44,800 bases of DNA from CAYJQO01 sp964372445 (GCA_964372445.1 CAYJQO010000003.1:1-44800); one strand, 5' to 3'; positions 23,174 through 31,470 are shown, counted from the stretch's first letter. Made by a program: numbers and translations. Notes: generated from the letters alone by a model not told the origin.

Positions 23174-24457
23174 CTAGGCAAGCCTCGCCGCGAGGTACCC
23201 CTTGAGCTCAGCAATCTTCACCCGCTCCTGCTTCATTGTGTCGCGGTCGCGGACGGTGACGTCGCCTTTCTCTAAACTGTCAAAATCCACCGTGATGCAG
23301 AAAGGCGTGCCAATCTCGTCCTGACTGTAGTAGCGTTTGCCGATGTTCCCACGGTCGTCCCAGGCAACGGTGAAGTCTTTTTTGAGGTCGCCGTAGATTG
23401 AGCGCGCCAGCTCCACTAATTTTGGTTTGTTGGCAAGTAGCGGAAAAATGGCAACTTTAACCGGCGCGATCTTGGGATGTAATTTTAAAATTATTCGATC
23501 TTTTTCCTCCGTGTACGCATCGCAGAGGAGCGCCAGCGCAATCCGTTCCACGCCCGCCGAGGGCTCGATGACGTACGGTATGTACCGCTCCTTGGTTTCC
23601 TCGTCGAGGTACGAGAGGTCCTCCCCGGACGCCTTCGCGTGCGCGGCGAGATCAAAGTCTCCACGGTTGGCAATCCCTTCGATCTCCTGCCACCCGAACG
23701 GAAAGTGGTACTCGATGTCCACCGTCGCCTTGGCGTAGTGCGCGCGTTCATCCTTTTTTTGTTCCCGCTTCCGTACGTTTTTCAAACCGATTGACTCGTA
23801 CCACGCGAAGCGCTGCACCACCCACTCGTTAAAATATTTCTTATCATCGCCCGGCCGTACGAAGTACTCGAGCTCCATTTGCTTGAACTCTCTCGTGCGG
23901 AACACGAAATCCCGCGGGTTGATTTCGTTCCGGAACGCCTTGCCAATCTGCGCGATGCCGAAGGGCACCTTGAGACGATTTGTGGCAAGTACGTTCTTGA
24001 AGTTCACAAAAATGCCGCCTGCCGTCTCGGGCCGTAGGTAGGCAACGGATGCGCTCTCGCCCACAGGCCCCACCCGAGTTTCAAACATTAGGTTGAACTG
24101 CTTCGGTTTCGTGAATTCCTTCCCGTCGCAGTCGCGGCACCGTGTGTTCACCTCGTCCACCCGGAAGCGGTGGTGGCACCGCTTGCACTCAACCAGCTCG
24201 TCCGCAAAACCTTTCGCGTGCCCCGAGGCCTCCCACACCTTCGGGTTCATAATGGTAGCCGCATCAATCCCCACCACGTCGTCCCGGAGCTGAACCGTCT
24301 GGCGCCACCACGCCCACTCAATGTTCCACTGCAGCTTCACGCCCAGGTGGCCCCAGTCGTAGAACCCCGCGAGTCCGCCGTAGATGCCAGAGCCCGGGTA
24401 GATGATCCCGCGACGCTTCGCCAAGCTCGTTACCTTTTCCAAAATGTCCGACATCAT
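23174..24457 (-). CDS. glyS: Glycyl-tRNA synthetase, single-chain type
   Basis: 427 aa, the homodimeric archaeal/eukaryal-like form (often called GlyQS) rather than the alpha2beta2 bacterial form. Class II landmarks are RRGIIYPGSGIYGGLAGFYD near the N-terminus, motif 2 AFRNEINPRDFVFRTREF (about 180-200), and motif 3 PSAGVERIALALL near 320. A zinc-ribbon-like insert has CKRCHH (about 90) and CRDCDG. The anticodon-binding domain follows from about 335 (KVAIFPLLANKP). It starts at tandem ATGs, 5 bases after the interrupted DUF11-like gene, and is the last gene of the doxX-to-glyS run. Confidence 0.96.
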   Translation of the reverse strand: MMSDILEKVTSLAKRRGIIYPGSGIYGGLAGFYDWGHLGVKLQWNIEWAWWRQTVQLRDDVVGIDAATIMNPKVWEASGHAKGFADELVECKRCHHRFRVDEVNTRCRDCDGKEFTKPKQFNLMFETRVGPVGESASVAYLRPETAGGIFVNFKNVLATNRLKVPFGIAQIGKAFRNEINPRDFVFRTREFKQMELEYFVRPGDDKKYFNEWVVQRFAWYESIGLKNVRKREQKKDERAHYAKATVDIEYHFPFGWQEIEGIANRGDFDLAAHAKASGEDLSYLDEETKERYIPYVIEPSAGVERIALALLCDAYTEEKDRIILKLHPKIAPVKVAIFPLLANKPKLVELARSIYGDLKKDFTVAWDDRGNIGKRYYSQDEIGTPFCITVDFDSLEKGDVTVRDRDTMKQERVKIAELKGYLAARLA

Positions 24458-24462
24458 TTCAG

Positions 24463-26385
24463 CTACAGTTGCACGACCCCGCTCCCCTGGCCGACCGTCT
24501 TGTCGTCCGGGATATCGGTGGAGAGCCCGCCGTCACGCGCCTCGAGCGAGAGTCCGGTGAAGTCATCCGTGGCCATGAGCGTCGTCTCCGAGACAAGTGG
24601 CATCACCTGCCCCACCTGGGTCACGTTTGGGGTTGCCCGGACCTGGAAGACCGCCTCGACCGGAGCTCCCACCACGCCCTTGGTGGCGATCACCTTGTCG
24701 ATGGTCCACGTAATCTCCTGGGTGCGCTCGTTGTAGAGGGGCACGGACGGCACGTTGCTCTTCACGATGCCGGTCCACGCCACGCCAGGTTCAAGGCGGG
24801 AACGCACGATCACCTGCTTGAGGTCGGTCGCATAGTTCGTGATGACCCAGTGGACGGTATACTCGGTCTGCTTGTTCACCTGCGGCGGCACGGTGCCGCG
24901 GTTCACCATGGCCGCGGCCGCATCTCGGTAGAACGCCTGGGCATCGAGCGCCACCATGCCGGAGACCTTCGTGTCGAGCGAGGCATCTGCCGCGGTCTTC
25001 GGCGCGGCGAGGTAGTACGGCACGGATGGCGAGTCGAGGTGCGCCTTCACGTGGAGCATGAAATTCTTATCACTCAATCGCTTGATGGGGTAGGTAGGCA
25101 GGAGCCCGATGTCGAAGTCCACCGATCCGGTTGCTCCCGCGGCGAGAAGTCGGAACTCTGGCACCTGCGACGCGTTCCACGTAATCGTGTTCGTCACGGA
25201 ATCAATTTGCGCACCGGTGTAGGGGCGGAGCGATGGAATGTCGAAGAGCTCCCCGGAGAGCGACGCTGCAAGCACCACGTCGGCGAGCGCGATGCCGCTG
25301 TTGTTCTGGTACTGGATGGTGTAGGTGAGCCGGTCCCCGATCCGCGCCACGTAGTCAAGCTTACGGTTCACCACCACCTGGAGGTTCACGGGCGACGGGG
25401 CAATCGCAATGGCGAGCACTTGCTCCACGAGCGGGTACGTCTCTCCGAGGAAGTTCACCGACACGGTGAGGGGTATGGTGAAGCGCGACCGGTCGTACCC
25501 CTCAATGGATCCCTTGATCTGCAGATCGCCCCGTGATCCGGCCTTGAGCTCGCCCAGCCGCCAGTAGCTATTGAGGGAATCCGGCACCAAGCTTGAGGAA
25601 ATGAACTTGAACGACGAAGGGTACTTTGCCTACAGCACGACGTCAGGAAAATCAAAATCAGAATCGTTCTCATACCGCACATCAAGATCGAACGAGGAAC
25701 CGCTCAGCACGTGCGTTGGCTTTGTCACGTCAAGCTTGATCGCTGGCTCGCCAACGGTCACCTCGGCAGTTTTACCGACATCAAATTGGCTGCTGCGCCC
25801 GGCAGCATAGGTAAGCGTGAGCCCAACCTTCTGGACCGAACGAGGCTCACCGACCGCCACAAGCTTGAACGCGCGCCGTGCGAATGACCCTCCCCCGATA
25901 TCGCCGATGGCATCGCTCACGAAGTTCGTTGCAGCCCCGCCGCCGTTGAATGAGATGATGCCGCTCGGCAGGTTCACGGTCATGGTGGCGCCTTGCAGGA
26001 TTCCCTCGGTTTGGTTATCCACGTTCACCGCGAGCTCAAAGGGTACCCCGCGCCTGACCTCGCGGGGGTACGTGAGCACCAGGTCAACGCTCTGTCCGTT
26101 CTGGCCAAGGCGCGAGAGGAACAGCCCAATGCCGCCGAGGAGCGCGAGGCAGAGGATCACCCCTGCAGCTGCGAAGGGCACCCACCGCCTTGTGCGTGCG
26201 GGGACTGTCGGCCCTGCTCTACCCGCGGTCTCCAGTTCATCTCCCCAGGTGGCGGGCGCCGATGCTTCGAATACTAGATCTCTCTGGGCTGCTTCGTCTG
26301 CCGCCGGTTTCTGCGCCCGGCTCGGGCTGGTGCGCTGCCCGGGTTTCAAGCGGTAGAGCTCATCTTCGAGTTCCTCGAGTGACAT
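24463..26385 (-). pseudogene. DUF11-like membrane protein gene interrupted by an in-frame amber codon
   Basis: Two open segments (26385-25630 and 25629-24463) are in the same frame, separated only by TAG at 25632-25630. Read through, it is about 640 aa: an acidic, Pro-rich cytoplasmic part (1-67), one membrane helix (about 69-90, VPFAAAGVILCLALLGGIGL), then repeated extracellular beta domains with DUF11/CARDB-like strands (VDLVLTYPREVRRGVPFELA; LDVTKPTHVLSGSSFDLDV; LDYVARIGDRLTYTIQYQNN). Reading across the stop gives DFPDVVL-stop-AKYPSSFKF, which fits one continuous strand. TAG is an ordinary stop in this window (for example the cupredoxin and htrA genes), so recoding is unlikely. The alternatives are a real nonsense mutation, a strain variant or a base error. 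It sits between recO and glyS. Confidence 0.8.
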
Positions 26386-26415
26386 TGGTTCGGTCCCATG
26401 ACAGCTCCGTCACGG

Positions 26416-26952
26416 TTAATGGATTAATAGTACCTCACCCGGTGGAACTTTTACACCACAGCGGGCGCAGAGGAATGACTGGTCACCTACCGAAAAGTTT
26501 GTGACCGGCGATCCCCCGCAATGCTCGCACCGTGCATGGAACGGATCATACCCTAACAGCTTCAAGACCGAGGACATCCGCACGGCGCTCTCCGTGAGCG
26601 CGTACCGTACGTAGTACCAGAGCCGAACGTCTGGGTTCATCTCCGGCAGCACCGACCGGAGGAGGAACGCCATCTCGAGTGCGCGCCTTTGGGTCACCAC
26701 CGCGCGCGCCGGGCGGCGCACCAGCTGATCCGCCGCTGCGTCCGCAACCGTGAAGTGGTGCTTCCGCACCAGGCGCACCGTGACCAGGGCAAGGACGGTC
26801 AGGTGCGGCGCAAACTTGGAGAGCAGCTTCCGCCCCCCTACCACCCGCGCCCTGAGCCGCCCCAGGTCTTTCGTGAAAAGGTCCGCTACCCGATCCTGTT
26901 CCCCGACCGGTCGAATGCCCAGCACGATAGCCGGCGTCACGTACTCTCTCAT
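26416..26952 (-). CDS. recO: DNA repair protein RecO, short form
   Basis: 178 aa from the ATG at 26952; a TTG three codons upstream would overlap the GIY-YIG stop. The N-terminal OB fold (about 1-75) has YVTPAIVLGIRPVGEQDRV and LFTKDLGRLRARVVGGRK. A helical domain follows, then a zinc-finger-like pair CEHCGG..CARCG near the C-terminus. RecO loads RecA on SSB-coated single strands with RecR and anneals DNA. The usual length is about 240 aa, so the C-terminal helices are reduced. It is tightly packed between the GIY-YIG gene (5 bases) and the interrupted DUF11-like gene (30 bases). Confidence 0.9.
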   Translation of the reverse strand: MREYVTPAIVLGIRPVGEQDRVADLFTKDLGRLRARVVGGRKLLSKFAPHLTVLALVTVRLVRKHHFTVADAAADQLVRRPARAVVTQRRALEMAFLLRSVLPEMNPDVRLWYYVRYALTESAVRMSSVLKLLGYDPFHARCEHCGGSPVTNFSVGDQSFLCARCGVKVPPGEVLLIH

Positions 26953-26957
26953 CCCAT

Positions 26958-27209
26958 TCAAGACAGGAAGCGCTTCATGCGACTTTTCAGATAACGCTTC
27001 CCACGGCCTGTTTTGAGAAAACGCTCACGTGCCTTTGCGTCAAACTCGTCATGGCACGCTTCGTAGTAAAGAAGCTCAAACGGACCTCGATGTTTGGTAC
27101 TGTGAACTTCGCCATTGTTATGTCTAATGAAGCGCTTCCGTAAATCATCAGTAAAGCCTGTATACCATTTCCCATCTTTCTTGCTTCGTAAAACGTAAGT
27201 GTAGTACAT
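26958..27209 (-). CDS. GIY-YIG domain endonuclease-like protein
   Basis: 83 aa. The signature is split as YYTYVLRSKKDGKWYTGFT (GIY-YIG equivalent YTYVL..YTGFT), followed by DLRKRFIRHNNGEVHSTKHR (conserved Arg and His) and the Glu in ELLYYEACHDEFDAKARE. These small stand-alone domains (UPF0213/YhbQ-like) are DNA nuclease relatives with unclear roles. The ATG at 27209 lies one base after the stop of the glycosyltransferase gene. Longer in-frame starts would overlap that gene and add non-homologous residues. Confidence 0.9.
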   Translation of the reverse strand: MYYTYVLRSKKDGKWYTGFTDDLRKRFIRHNNGEVHSTKHRGPFELLYYEACHDEFDAKARERFLKTGRGKRYLKSRMKRFLS

Positions 27210-27210
27210 T

Positions 27211-28710
27211 CTACCGTCTCGAACGGGACTCATGGCTCTCCTTTGGCGTTCTCCAGAAACCAAGTCGGAAACGGCCACCCAACATGAGGCGCGTCTGGGC
27301 ATCAAGGGCCGGCAAGCCACTGAAGGCGATGAGCGTGAGGGGGAGCAGGAACCACTGCGCCGCGTAGAGCAGGTACGCGGAGCGCTTCGCCCCCTCCCGC
27401 TTGAGCGTGGGGAGGATGAGCACCGTGCTCGTGAAGGCAATCGTGACGATACCCACCGTGCTGAGGTTGATGAGGAAACCGGTCAGGTGTGAAAGGTTGT
27501 ACGAGAGCACCGTCGTGCGGAAGGCGGCGCCACCCATGAGGTTCGGGAGAAACCCGAAGAGGAAAATGATGAACGAGTTGGTCGCCCAGGAGTGGAACCC
27601 ATCGAAGAGCGTGTAGCACCAGAAGAGCCTCTGCCGCAGCGGCATGCGGCAGTTGCGGCTGAAAACCCCGAGGGCGTAGGGAATGTTCTCGACACCCCAG
27701 GCCCACCGCCGCTGCTGCCGGTAGAGGTTCCGTAGGCCGTGCCCGTAGGTGGCCCCGCCCACGGCGTCCATGTAAACCGGGTAGTGGAGCGGCACGACCC
27801 GCCAGTCCCCCCCGTAGTGGCTGAGGCACTGGAAGAAGATCCGGGAATCTTCAGAGACGATGTCCGTCTGCCAGTACCCAACCTCAATGAGTGACGAGAG
27901 CGGCATGCTGTGCGAGGAGAAGGTGACGAGCTGCTCCGGTCGAGACTGCTGCATGAACTGCCACATTGACGCCGTGAACGCCACGAGCCGGCTGAAGAGC
28001 GGCACCCGGTGCATGTTGTTGATGAAGAGCGGAATTGGCTGGTAGCTCGACCGGTAGGGGTGTGTCGCGGTGAGGAACGCGCGGGTGAGCACACCGAAGT
28101 AGTCTCTACCCGGGCGCGTATCGCTATCGAACACCGATACGAGGACATCGCGGTGCGCGATGCCGGACGGATCGAGGTGCTCGGCAACCGCCCGCCGCAC
28201 GGCCCAGGTTTCGTTTGCCCCCTTGCCCGGGAGCTCTCCCGGGATGTCCGCGGGATGCACCGTGACCATGAGCTTGCCGAACCGTTTGCCGAATGCCCCC
28301 GTGAGGACCCGGGCAATGGAACGGTCCTCCTCGCCGCCACGCTCCTCGGTGGCGAGCACCACGGTGAAGCGGTCGAGCGGGTAGCGGGAAGCGGCAAGGC
28401 TCTTGAGCGTCTCCTCGAGGAGCGATGCCGGCTCACGGTAGATGGGGAGCACGATCAGGTGGTGCACGCGCTGCCAGCCGGGGCAATCCGCGGCAAGCCG
28501 CGCGGGCCAGTCACGGGCAAGGTTCCGGCGCATCTGGATGAACGAGAGCTGCAGGTGCAGCAGGAGGTAGCAGGTGCGCAGGAACCAGAAGAGGTCGTAG
28601 AGCACGATGAAGACAACCACGAAGGACGGTGAGAGCCAGGAGAGCGCCAGGAGCCCCAGGAGCGTCGCCCATGCGGCAGCGCCGGGCAGAATCTCGAAGA
28701 GGCGCCGCAT
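27211..28710 (-). CDS. Membrane glycosyltransferase family 2 (cellulose-synthase-like)
   Basis: 499 aa. Two N-terminal membrane helices (about 10-55) precede a cytoplasmic GT-A domain: VLPIYREPASLLEETLKSL, a DxD motif in VFDSDTRPG, the acceptor motif SEDSRIFFQ, and QQRRWAWGVEN equivalent to the QxxRW of processive synthases. At least four C-terminal helices follow (FLFGFLPNLMGG to LLPLTLIAFSGL). It likely builds or exports a polysaccharide using a nucleotide sugar; the polymer is not predictable. It is second in the run after doxX (3-base gap). Confidence 0.9.
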   Translation of the reverse strand: MRRLFEILPGAAAWATLLGLLALSWLSPSFVVVFIVLYDLFWFLRTCYLLLHLQLSFIQMRRNLARDWPARLAADCPGWQRVHHLIVLPIYREPASLLEETLKSLAASRYPLDRFTVVLATEERGGEEDRSIARVLTGAFGKRFGKLMVTVHPADIPGELPGKGANETWAVRRAVAEHLDPSGIAHRDVLVSVFDSDTRPGRDYFGVLTRAFLTATHPYRSSYQPIPLFINNMHRVPLFSRLVAFTASMWQFMQQSRPEQLVTFSSHSMPLSSLIEVGYWQTDIVSEDSRIFFQCLSHYGGDWRVVPLHYPVYMDAVGGATYGHGLRNLYRQQRRWAWGVENIPYALGVFSRNCRMPLRQRLFWCYTLFDGFHSWATNSFIIFLFGFLPNLMGGAAFRTTVLSYNLSHLTGFLINLSTVGIVTIAFTSTVLILPTLKREGAKRSAYLLYAAQWFLLPLTLIAFSGLPALDAQTRLMLGGRFRLGFWRTPKESHESRSRR

Positions 28711-28713
28711 CTC

Positions 28714-29118
28714 CTAGTAGATGAAGATGCGGAGGGCTCGGTCGAGGGTGTGGGCTCCCCCGCCCGTGGTCGCGAGGAGGAGCGCGGCCGCCGCGATCAG
28801 GAGGTCAAACTCGTAGCCCTCGACCAATCCCTTCGACGCCTTCACCTTGAGGATGATCACCAGGAACTGGATAACCACGAGCACGGAGACCGCCTGGGTG
28901 AGGAACCCGCCGATCAGGAAAAGGCCGCCAAAAAATTCGAGGACCGCCACGAGCGTCCCCCAGAACCTCCCCGGCTTGAACCCCATCGCCGTGAAGCTGG
29001 CGGCGGTCGCCTTCAGGTTCTTGAGCTTTGGCCAGCCGTGGGCTACGAGGATAATCCCGAGCGCCACCCGGAGGATAAGTATCGCCCAGCTGTTGAATAT
29101 TAGAAAAGGTTGGATCAT
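28714..29118 (-). CDS. DoxX-family small membrane protein
   Basis: 134 aa with four predicted membrane helices. The DoxX family pattern is visible (ILRVALGIILVAHGWPKL; FKPGRFWGTLVAVLEFFGGL; FLTQAVSVLVVIQFLVIIL; FDLLIAAAALLLATTGGG). DoxX-like proteins are inner-membrane proteins linked to redox or quinone processes, but most are uncharacterised. It heads a tightly packed minus-strand run of six genes ending in glyS. The predicted leader is about 8 bases. Confidence 0.88.
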   Translation of the reverse strand: MIQPFLIFNSWAILILRVALGIILVAHGWPKLKNLKATAASFTAMGFKPGRFWGTLVAVLEFFGGLFLIGGFLTQAVSVLVVIQFLVIILKVKASKGLVEGYEFDLLIAAAALLLATTGGGAHTLDRALRIFIY

Positions 29119-29132
29119 GGTCGTGCACCTAC

Positions 29133-29161
29133 ATTATACGGAAAGAAAATGAAAAATGGAA
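29133..29161 (-). promoter_or_regulatory. Promoter of the doxX-to-glyS run (TTCCAT-N17-TATAAT)
   Basis: Minus-strand -10 TATAAT (29138-29133) is consensus. The -35 TTCCAT (29161-29156) is weak. It lies 14 bases before the doxX ATG. Confidence 0.6.
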
Positions 29162-29194
29162 AGCGCCCGATTTGAATGAACAAACGGGCGCTTT
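29160..29194. terminator. Orphan bidirectional terminator-like hairpin
   Basis: A 10-bp perfect stem AAAGCGCCCG (29160-29169)/CGGGCGCTTT (29185-29194) with a 15-base loop lies between the divergent doxX and tsaD genes. No transcript obviously ends here. It could insulate the two promoters. Confidence 0.5.
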
Positions 29195-29261
29195 AGAATA
29201 GGCTCGTAACGCAACGTAAGCTACCGCTACCTAGTATCTCGTGTTACTCTGCCCAAGGAAC

Positions 29262-30329
29262 ATGCATATCCTCGCCATCGAAACATCGTGCGATGAGACC
29301 GCGATTGCGCTCGTCGAGGCAACGGGCGGCCTGCGCTCGCCGCGGTTCCGCGTGAAAAAGAACATTATCTCATCCCAGGTTAGCACCCACCGTCCCTACG
29401 GCGGCGTCGTGCCGAACCTGGCGAAGCGGGAACACCTCAAGAACCTGCCGATCGTATTCAAAAAGCTAGTCCCTAAACCCTATACCCTACACCCTTCTAT
29501 CCTCGCCGTGACCGTGGGGCCGGGCCTCGAGCCGGCGCTCTGGACCGGCATTGAGTTTGCCAAGGTGCTGCACCGGAAGCACTTCCCACAAACCAAGCTC
29601 GTCGGCGTAAACCACCTCGAAGGCCACCTCTCGAGCTTCCTCCTCGGGCAGCTAGGTGCAGCGTCGTTCCCCGCCGTATCACTCATCGCGAGCGGTGGGC
29701 ACACCATTCTCCTTTGCATGTCCTCGCTCGCCGAGTGGCGGAAGCTCGGCGAGACGCGGGACGATGCTGCGGGCGAGGCATTTGACAAGGTGGCCCGGCT
29801 CCTCGGCCTCCCCTACCCGGGCGGCCCGGAGATCGAGCGGCTTGCCCGCCGCGGCGACCCGGCTGCCATCCCCTTCCCACGCCCCATGCTCCACGCGAAA
29901 AGCTACGATTTCAGCTTCTCCGGGCTCAAAACTGCGGTGCTCTACTACCTCCGAGACCAAGGAGTTAGCCACTGGGGTGGATGGATGAGAGAGGTAGCAC
30001 AGCGTACCCTAAATCCTAGACCCCAAACCCTAGTGGCTAACGTAGCTGCCAGCTTCCAAGCTGCGGCCATTGACGTGCTCGTCCTGAAGACCATCCGCGC
30101 CGCCAGAGCATGCCGGGCTAAATCGATCATGCTCTCGGGCGGCGTGGCCGCAAACCAGTGCCTTCGCCAAACTCTCCGGAGAGAAACTAAAAAAATCGGC
30201 GCAGCATTTCTCTCCGCCGCCCCGCGCTTCCAGGGCGACAACGCAGCCATGATCGCCGTAGCTGGCTACCTTGCCCACCTCCGCGGCGCGCGGCGGCGTC
30301 TCGCCGCTCAGGGGAACCTCAACCTGTGA
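29262..30329 (+). CDS. tsaD: tRNA N6-threonylcarbamoyladenosine transferase TsaD
   Basis: 355 aa from the ATG at 29262, with AAGGA 5 bases upstream; an in-frame GTG at 29241 lacks this support. With TsaB/TsaE it makes t6A37 in tRNAs reading ANN codons. The ASKHA-fold motifs are complete: AIETSCDET, HRPYGGVVPNLA, metal ligands His118 and His122 in NHLEGH, IASGGHT, GEAFDKVARLLGLPYPGG, FSFSGLKTA, LSGGVAANQCLR and GDNAAMIA. Two stretches absent from typical TsaD, KPYTLHPS (about 72-79) and RTLNPRPQTL, are encoded by CCCTAAACCC-type simple repeats inserted in frame. Confidence 0.97.
   Translation: MHILAIETSCDETAIALVEATGGLRSPRFRVKKNIISSQVSTHRPYGGVVPNLAKREHLKNLPIVFKKLVPKPYTLHPSILAVTVGPGLEPALWTGIEFAKVLHRKHFPQTKLVGVNHLEGHLSSFLLGQLGAASFPAVSLIASGGHTILLCMSSLAEWRKLGETRDDAAGEAFDKVARLLGLPYPGGPEIERLARRGDPAAIPFPRPMLHAKSYDFSFSGLKTAVLYYLRDQGVSHWGGWMREVAQRTLNPRPQTLVANVAASFQAAAIDVLVLKTIRAARACRAKSIMLSGGVAANQCLRQTLRRETKKIGAAFLSAAPRFQGDNAAMIAVAGYLAHLRGARRRLAAQGNLNL
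29466..29494. repeat. CCCTAAACCC-type simple repeat inside tsaD (copy 1)
   Basis: CTAGTCCCTAAACCCTATAC followed by CCTACACCC is a telomere-like degenerate CCCTAnA array that encodes VPKPYTLHP. Confidence 0.75.
30006..30040. repeat. CCCTAAATCC-type simple repeat inside tsaD (copy 2)
   Basis: ACCCTAAATCCTAGACCCC followed by AAACCCTAGTGGCTA encodes TLNPRPQTLVA. Its end, CTAGTGGCTA, also occurs in the leuS repeat at 7091-7100. Confidence 0.75.
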
Positions 30330-30419
30330 AGCTCCGCATAATCCGTAGCTTCTCTCCGTTTGTGGTTCCGTGGAGTGGGAACCCCGCATCAAAAGCCTCG
30401 GGCTTTAGCCATTCACCCC

Positions 30420-30545
30420 TGGACGTATGGTTCGACGCAGCTCAGGGTTCGACTGAGGCGGTTCGACCGTCCTGAGTGGCTCACCGTCGAAGGACTCACT
30501 CGAAGTCCCACACTGAACCTGTCGAAGTGCGTCCGTGGCTTTCTG
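30420..30545. repeat. Intergenic cluster of GTCGAA/TCGAC-type repeats after tsaD
   Basis: Repeated short words (TTCGACTGAGGCGG, GTTCGACCGTCCTGAGTGG, GTCGAAGGACTCACTCGAAG, CTGAACCTGTCGAAGTGCG) form interrupted inverted repeats, related to the element in leuS at 8576. The rest of the 30330-30692 gap holds only the promoter at 30577. Confidence 0.65.
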
Positions 30546-30576
30546 GTGCGTGGGTAGGGTGTGAACAACTGGGCTA

Positions 30577-30605
30577 TTGCACTTTAGCAATGCCGGTGCT
30601 ACCAT
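30577..30605 (+). promoter_or_regulatory. Promoter TTGCAC-N17-TACCAT with TGC extension
   Basis: The -35 TTGCAC is at 30577-30582, the spacer is 17 bases, and the -10 TACCAT is at 30600-30605, preceded by TGC. It drives the small secreted Cys protein. The layout matches 3275-3303. Confidence 0.65.
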
Positions 30606-30692
30606 CGTTCCTAACCTCTAGCCGAATTATTTGTTTCGGAAGGAGGGAGTACCTTAACTCACCCCCCAACCACAATATAAGGAGGTTCTGTG

Positions 30693-31124
30693 ATGAACCG
30701 ACTAGCTCTCTTCGCCCTCGTGGCGATTGTGCTCCTTGCCTTGGTTTCGGTGACCGTGATGGCTTGTCCGCAACAGTGCGTGGCAACCAACTCGATCCCT
30801 AACCTTACGGCAAACGTAGCCTGCTGTTCTGATGCGACAAACGGTGCGATCTGTGGTATCCGTGGCAGCCCTGTGAATTCTTTGACGAACTCTTTTCCAA
30901 TTGGTGAAATGCAATTACAAGGTTCTCAAAATTTTGCAGGTTCAGTACTGTTCCGAAAAGGTACCATCTTCCGCTCTGATCAACGTCCGGTAGGGTACGT
31001 ACCAACTACGACAGCCGAAATCGATTATGCTGAAGTTGTGCAACTACGACAGGTACCTGCTGCTGTAACCCGAAACGGTGCGACGTTATTGAAGCATCGC
31101 TCAATGATTCCCAATTCCACGTAA
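30693..31124 (+). CDS. Small secreted Cys-containing protein, possible lipoprotein
   Basis: 143 aa from the ATG at 30693, with GGAGG 7 bases upstream. The N-terminus MNRLALFALVAIVLLALV is a signal sequence, and VTVMAC could be a degenerate lipobox (Cys about 25). Five cysteines occur early (ACPQQC, ACC, IC). The rest is polar, with a weakly beta-rich C-terminal half. I do not recognise a family. A strong SD, a clear promoter and an intrinsic terminator show a real, separately expressed gene. Confidence 0.75.
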   Translation: MNRLALFALVAIVLLALVSVTVMACPQQCVATNSIPNLTANVACCSDATNGAICGIRGSPVNSLTNSFPIGEMQLQGSQNFAGSVLFRKGTIFRSDQRPVGYVPTTTAEIDYAEVVQLRQVPAAVTRNGATLLKHRSMIPNST

Positions 31125-31156
31125 CGATTGGAACTCCCCCGAGTTTTTCTATACTC

Positions 31157-31190
31157 GAAAAGGCGAGCACATATGTGTTCGCCTTTTTAT
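31157..31190 (+). terminator. Rho-independent terminator after the small secreted protein
   Basis: AAAAGGCGAGCAC (31158-31170) pairs with GTGTTCGCCTTTT with one G-T pair around an ATAT loop, followed by TTTAT. Confidence 0.88.
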
Positions 31191-31253
31191 AATGCATCGC
31201 GCTGGGCGGTTTGTTCCTCTCACCACATCTCTATATGCCCTATGTAGAGACCG

Positions 31254-31427
31254 TCAATCTCCTAAAATGAACAGGGTTAACGTAACCGGAGCCGCGAGCC
31301 ACCAGGGATCGGACGCGCCGCCTAGGTAGAGAATGCCAACGGCTACGAGGTAGACGATGGTAACCAGGATACCGAACGGCAGCAGCCGGAGAAGTTCGAG
31401 CCAGTCGGCATTGGACGTTTTCAACAT
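31254..31427 (-). CDS. Small two-helix membrane protein
   Basis: 57 aa from the ATG at 31427, which has AAGGAGG 5 bases upstream. A longer frame to 31502 would start in the promoter. Two hydrophobic helices (about 15-36 and 43-56; FGILVTIVYLVAVGILYLGG and WWLAAPVTLTLFIL) are joined by a short polar turn (ASDP). No family is recognised. The strong ribosome-binding site and promoter support expression. It is divergent from valS. Confidence 0.75.
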   Translation of the reverse strand: MLKTSNADWLELLRLLPFGILVTIVYLVAVGILYLGGASDPWWLAAPVTLTLFILGD

Positions 31428-31470
31428 ATGTTCCTCCTTATTCAATTTACCTGTTACGGTGCTATCGAAC

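Noticed and set aside
24469..25536. 355-codon plus-strand frame opposite the DUF11-like gene
   Set aside because: It is His/Arg/Val-rich antisense shadow of a GC-rich gene, with no ribosome-binding site, motifs or promoter.
25630..25632. TAG reassigned as a sense codon in this genome
   Set aside because: TAG ends several intact genes here (cupredoxin, GT2, htrA, the GT2 synthase), so general recoding is not supported.
26958..27440. 160-codon form of the GIY-YIG gene
   Set aside because: The extra N-terminus is low-complexity Arg/Ser and lies fully within the glycosyltransferase gene. The domain starts at the ATG at 27209.
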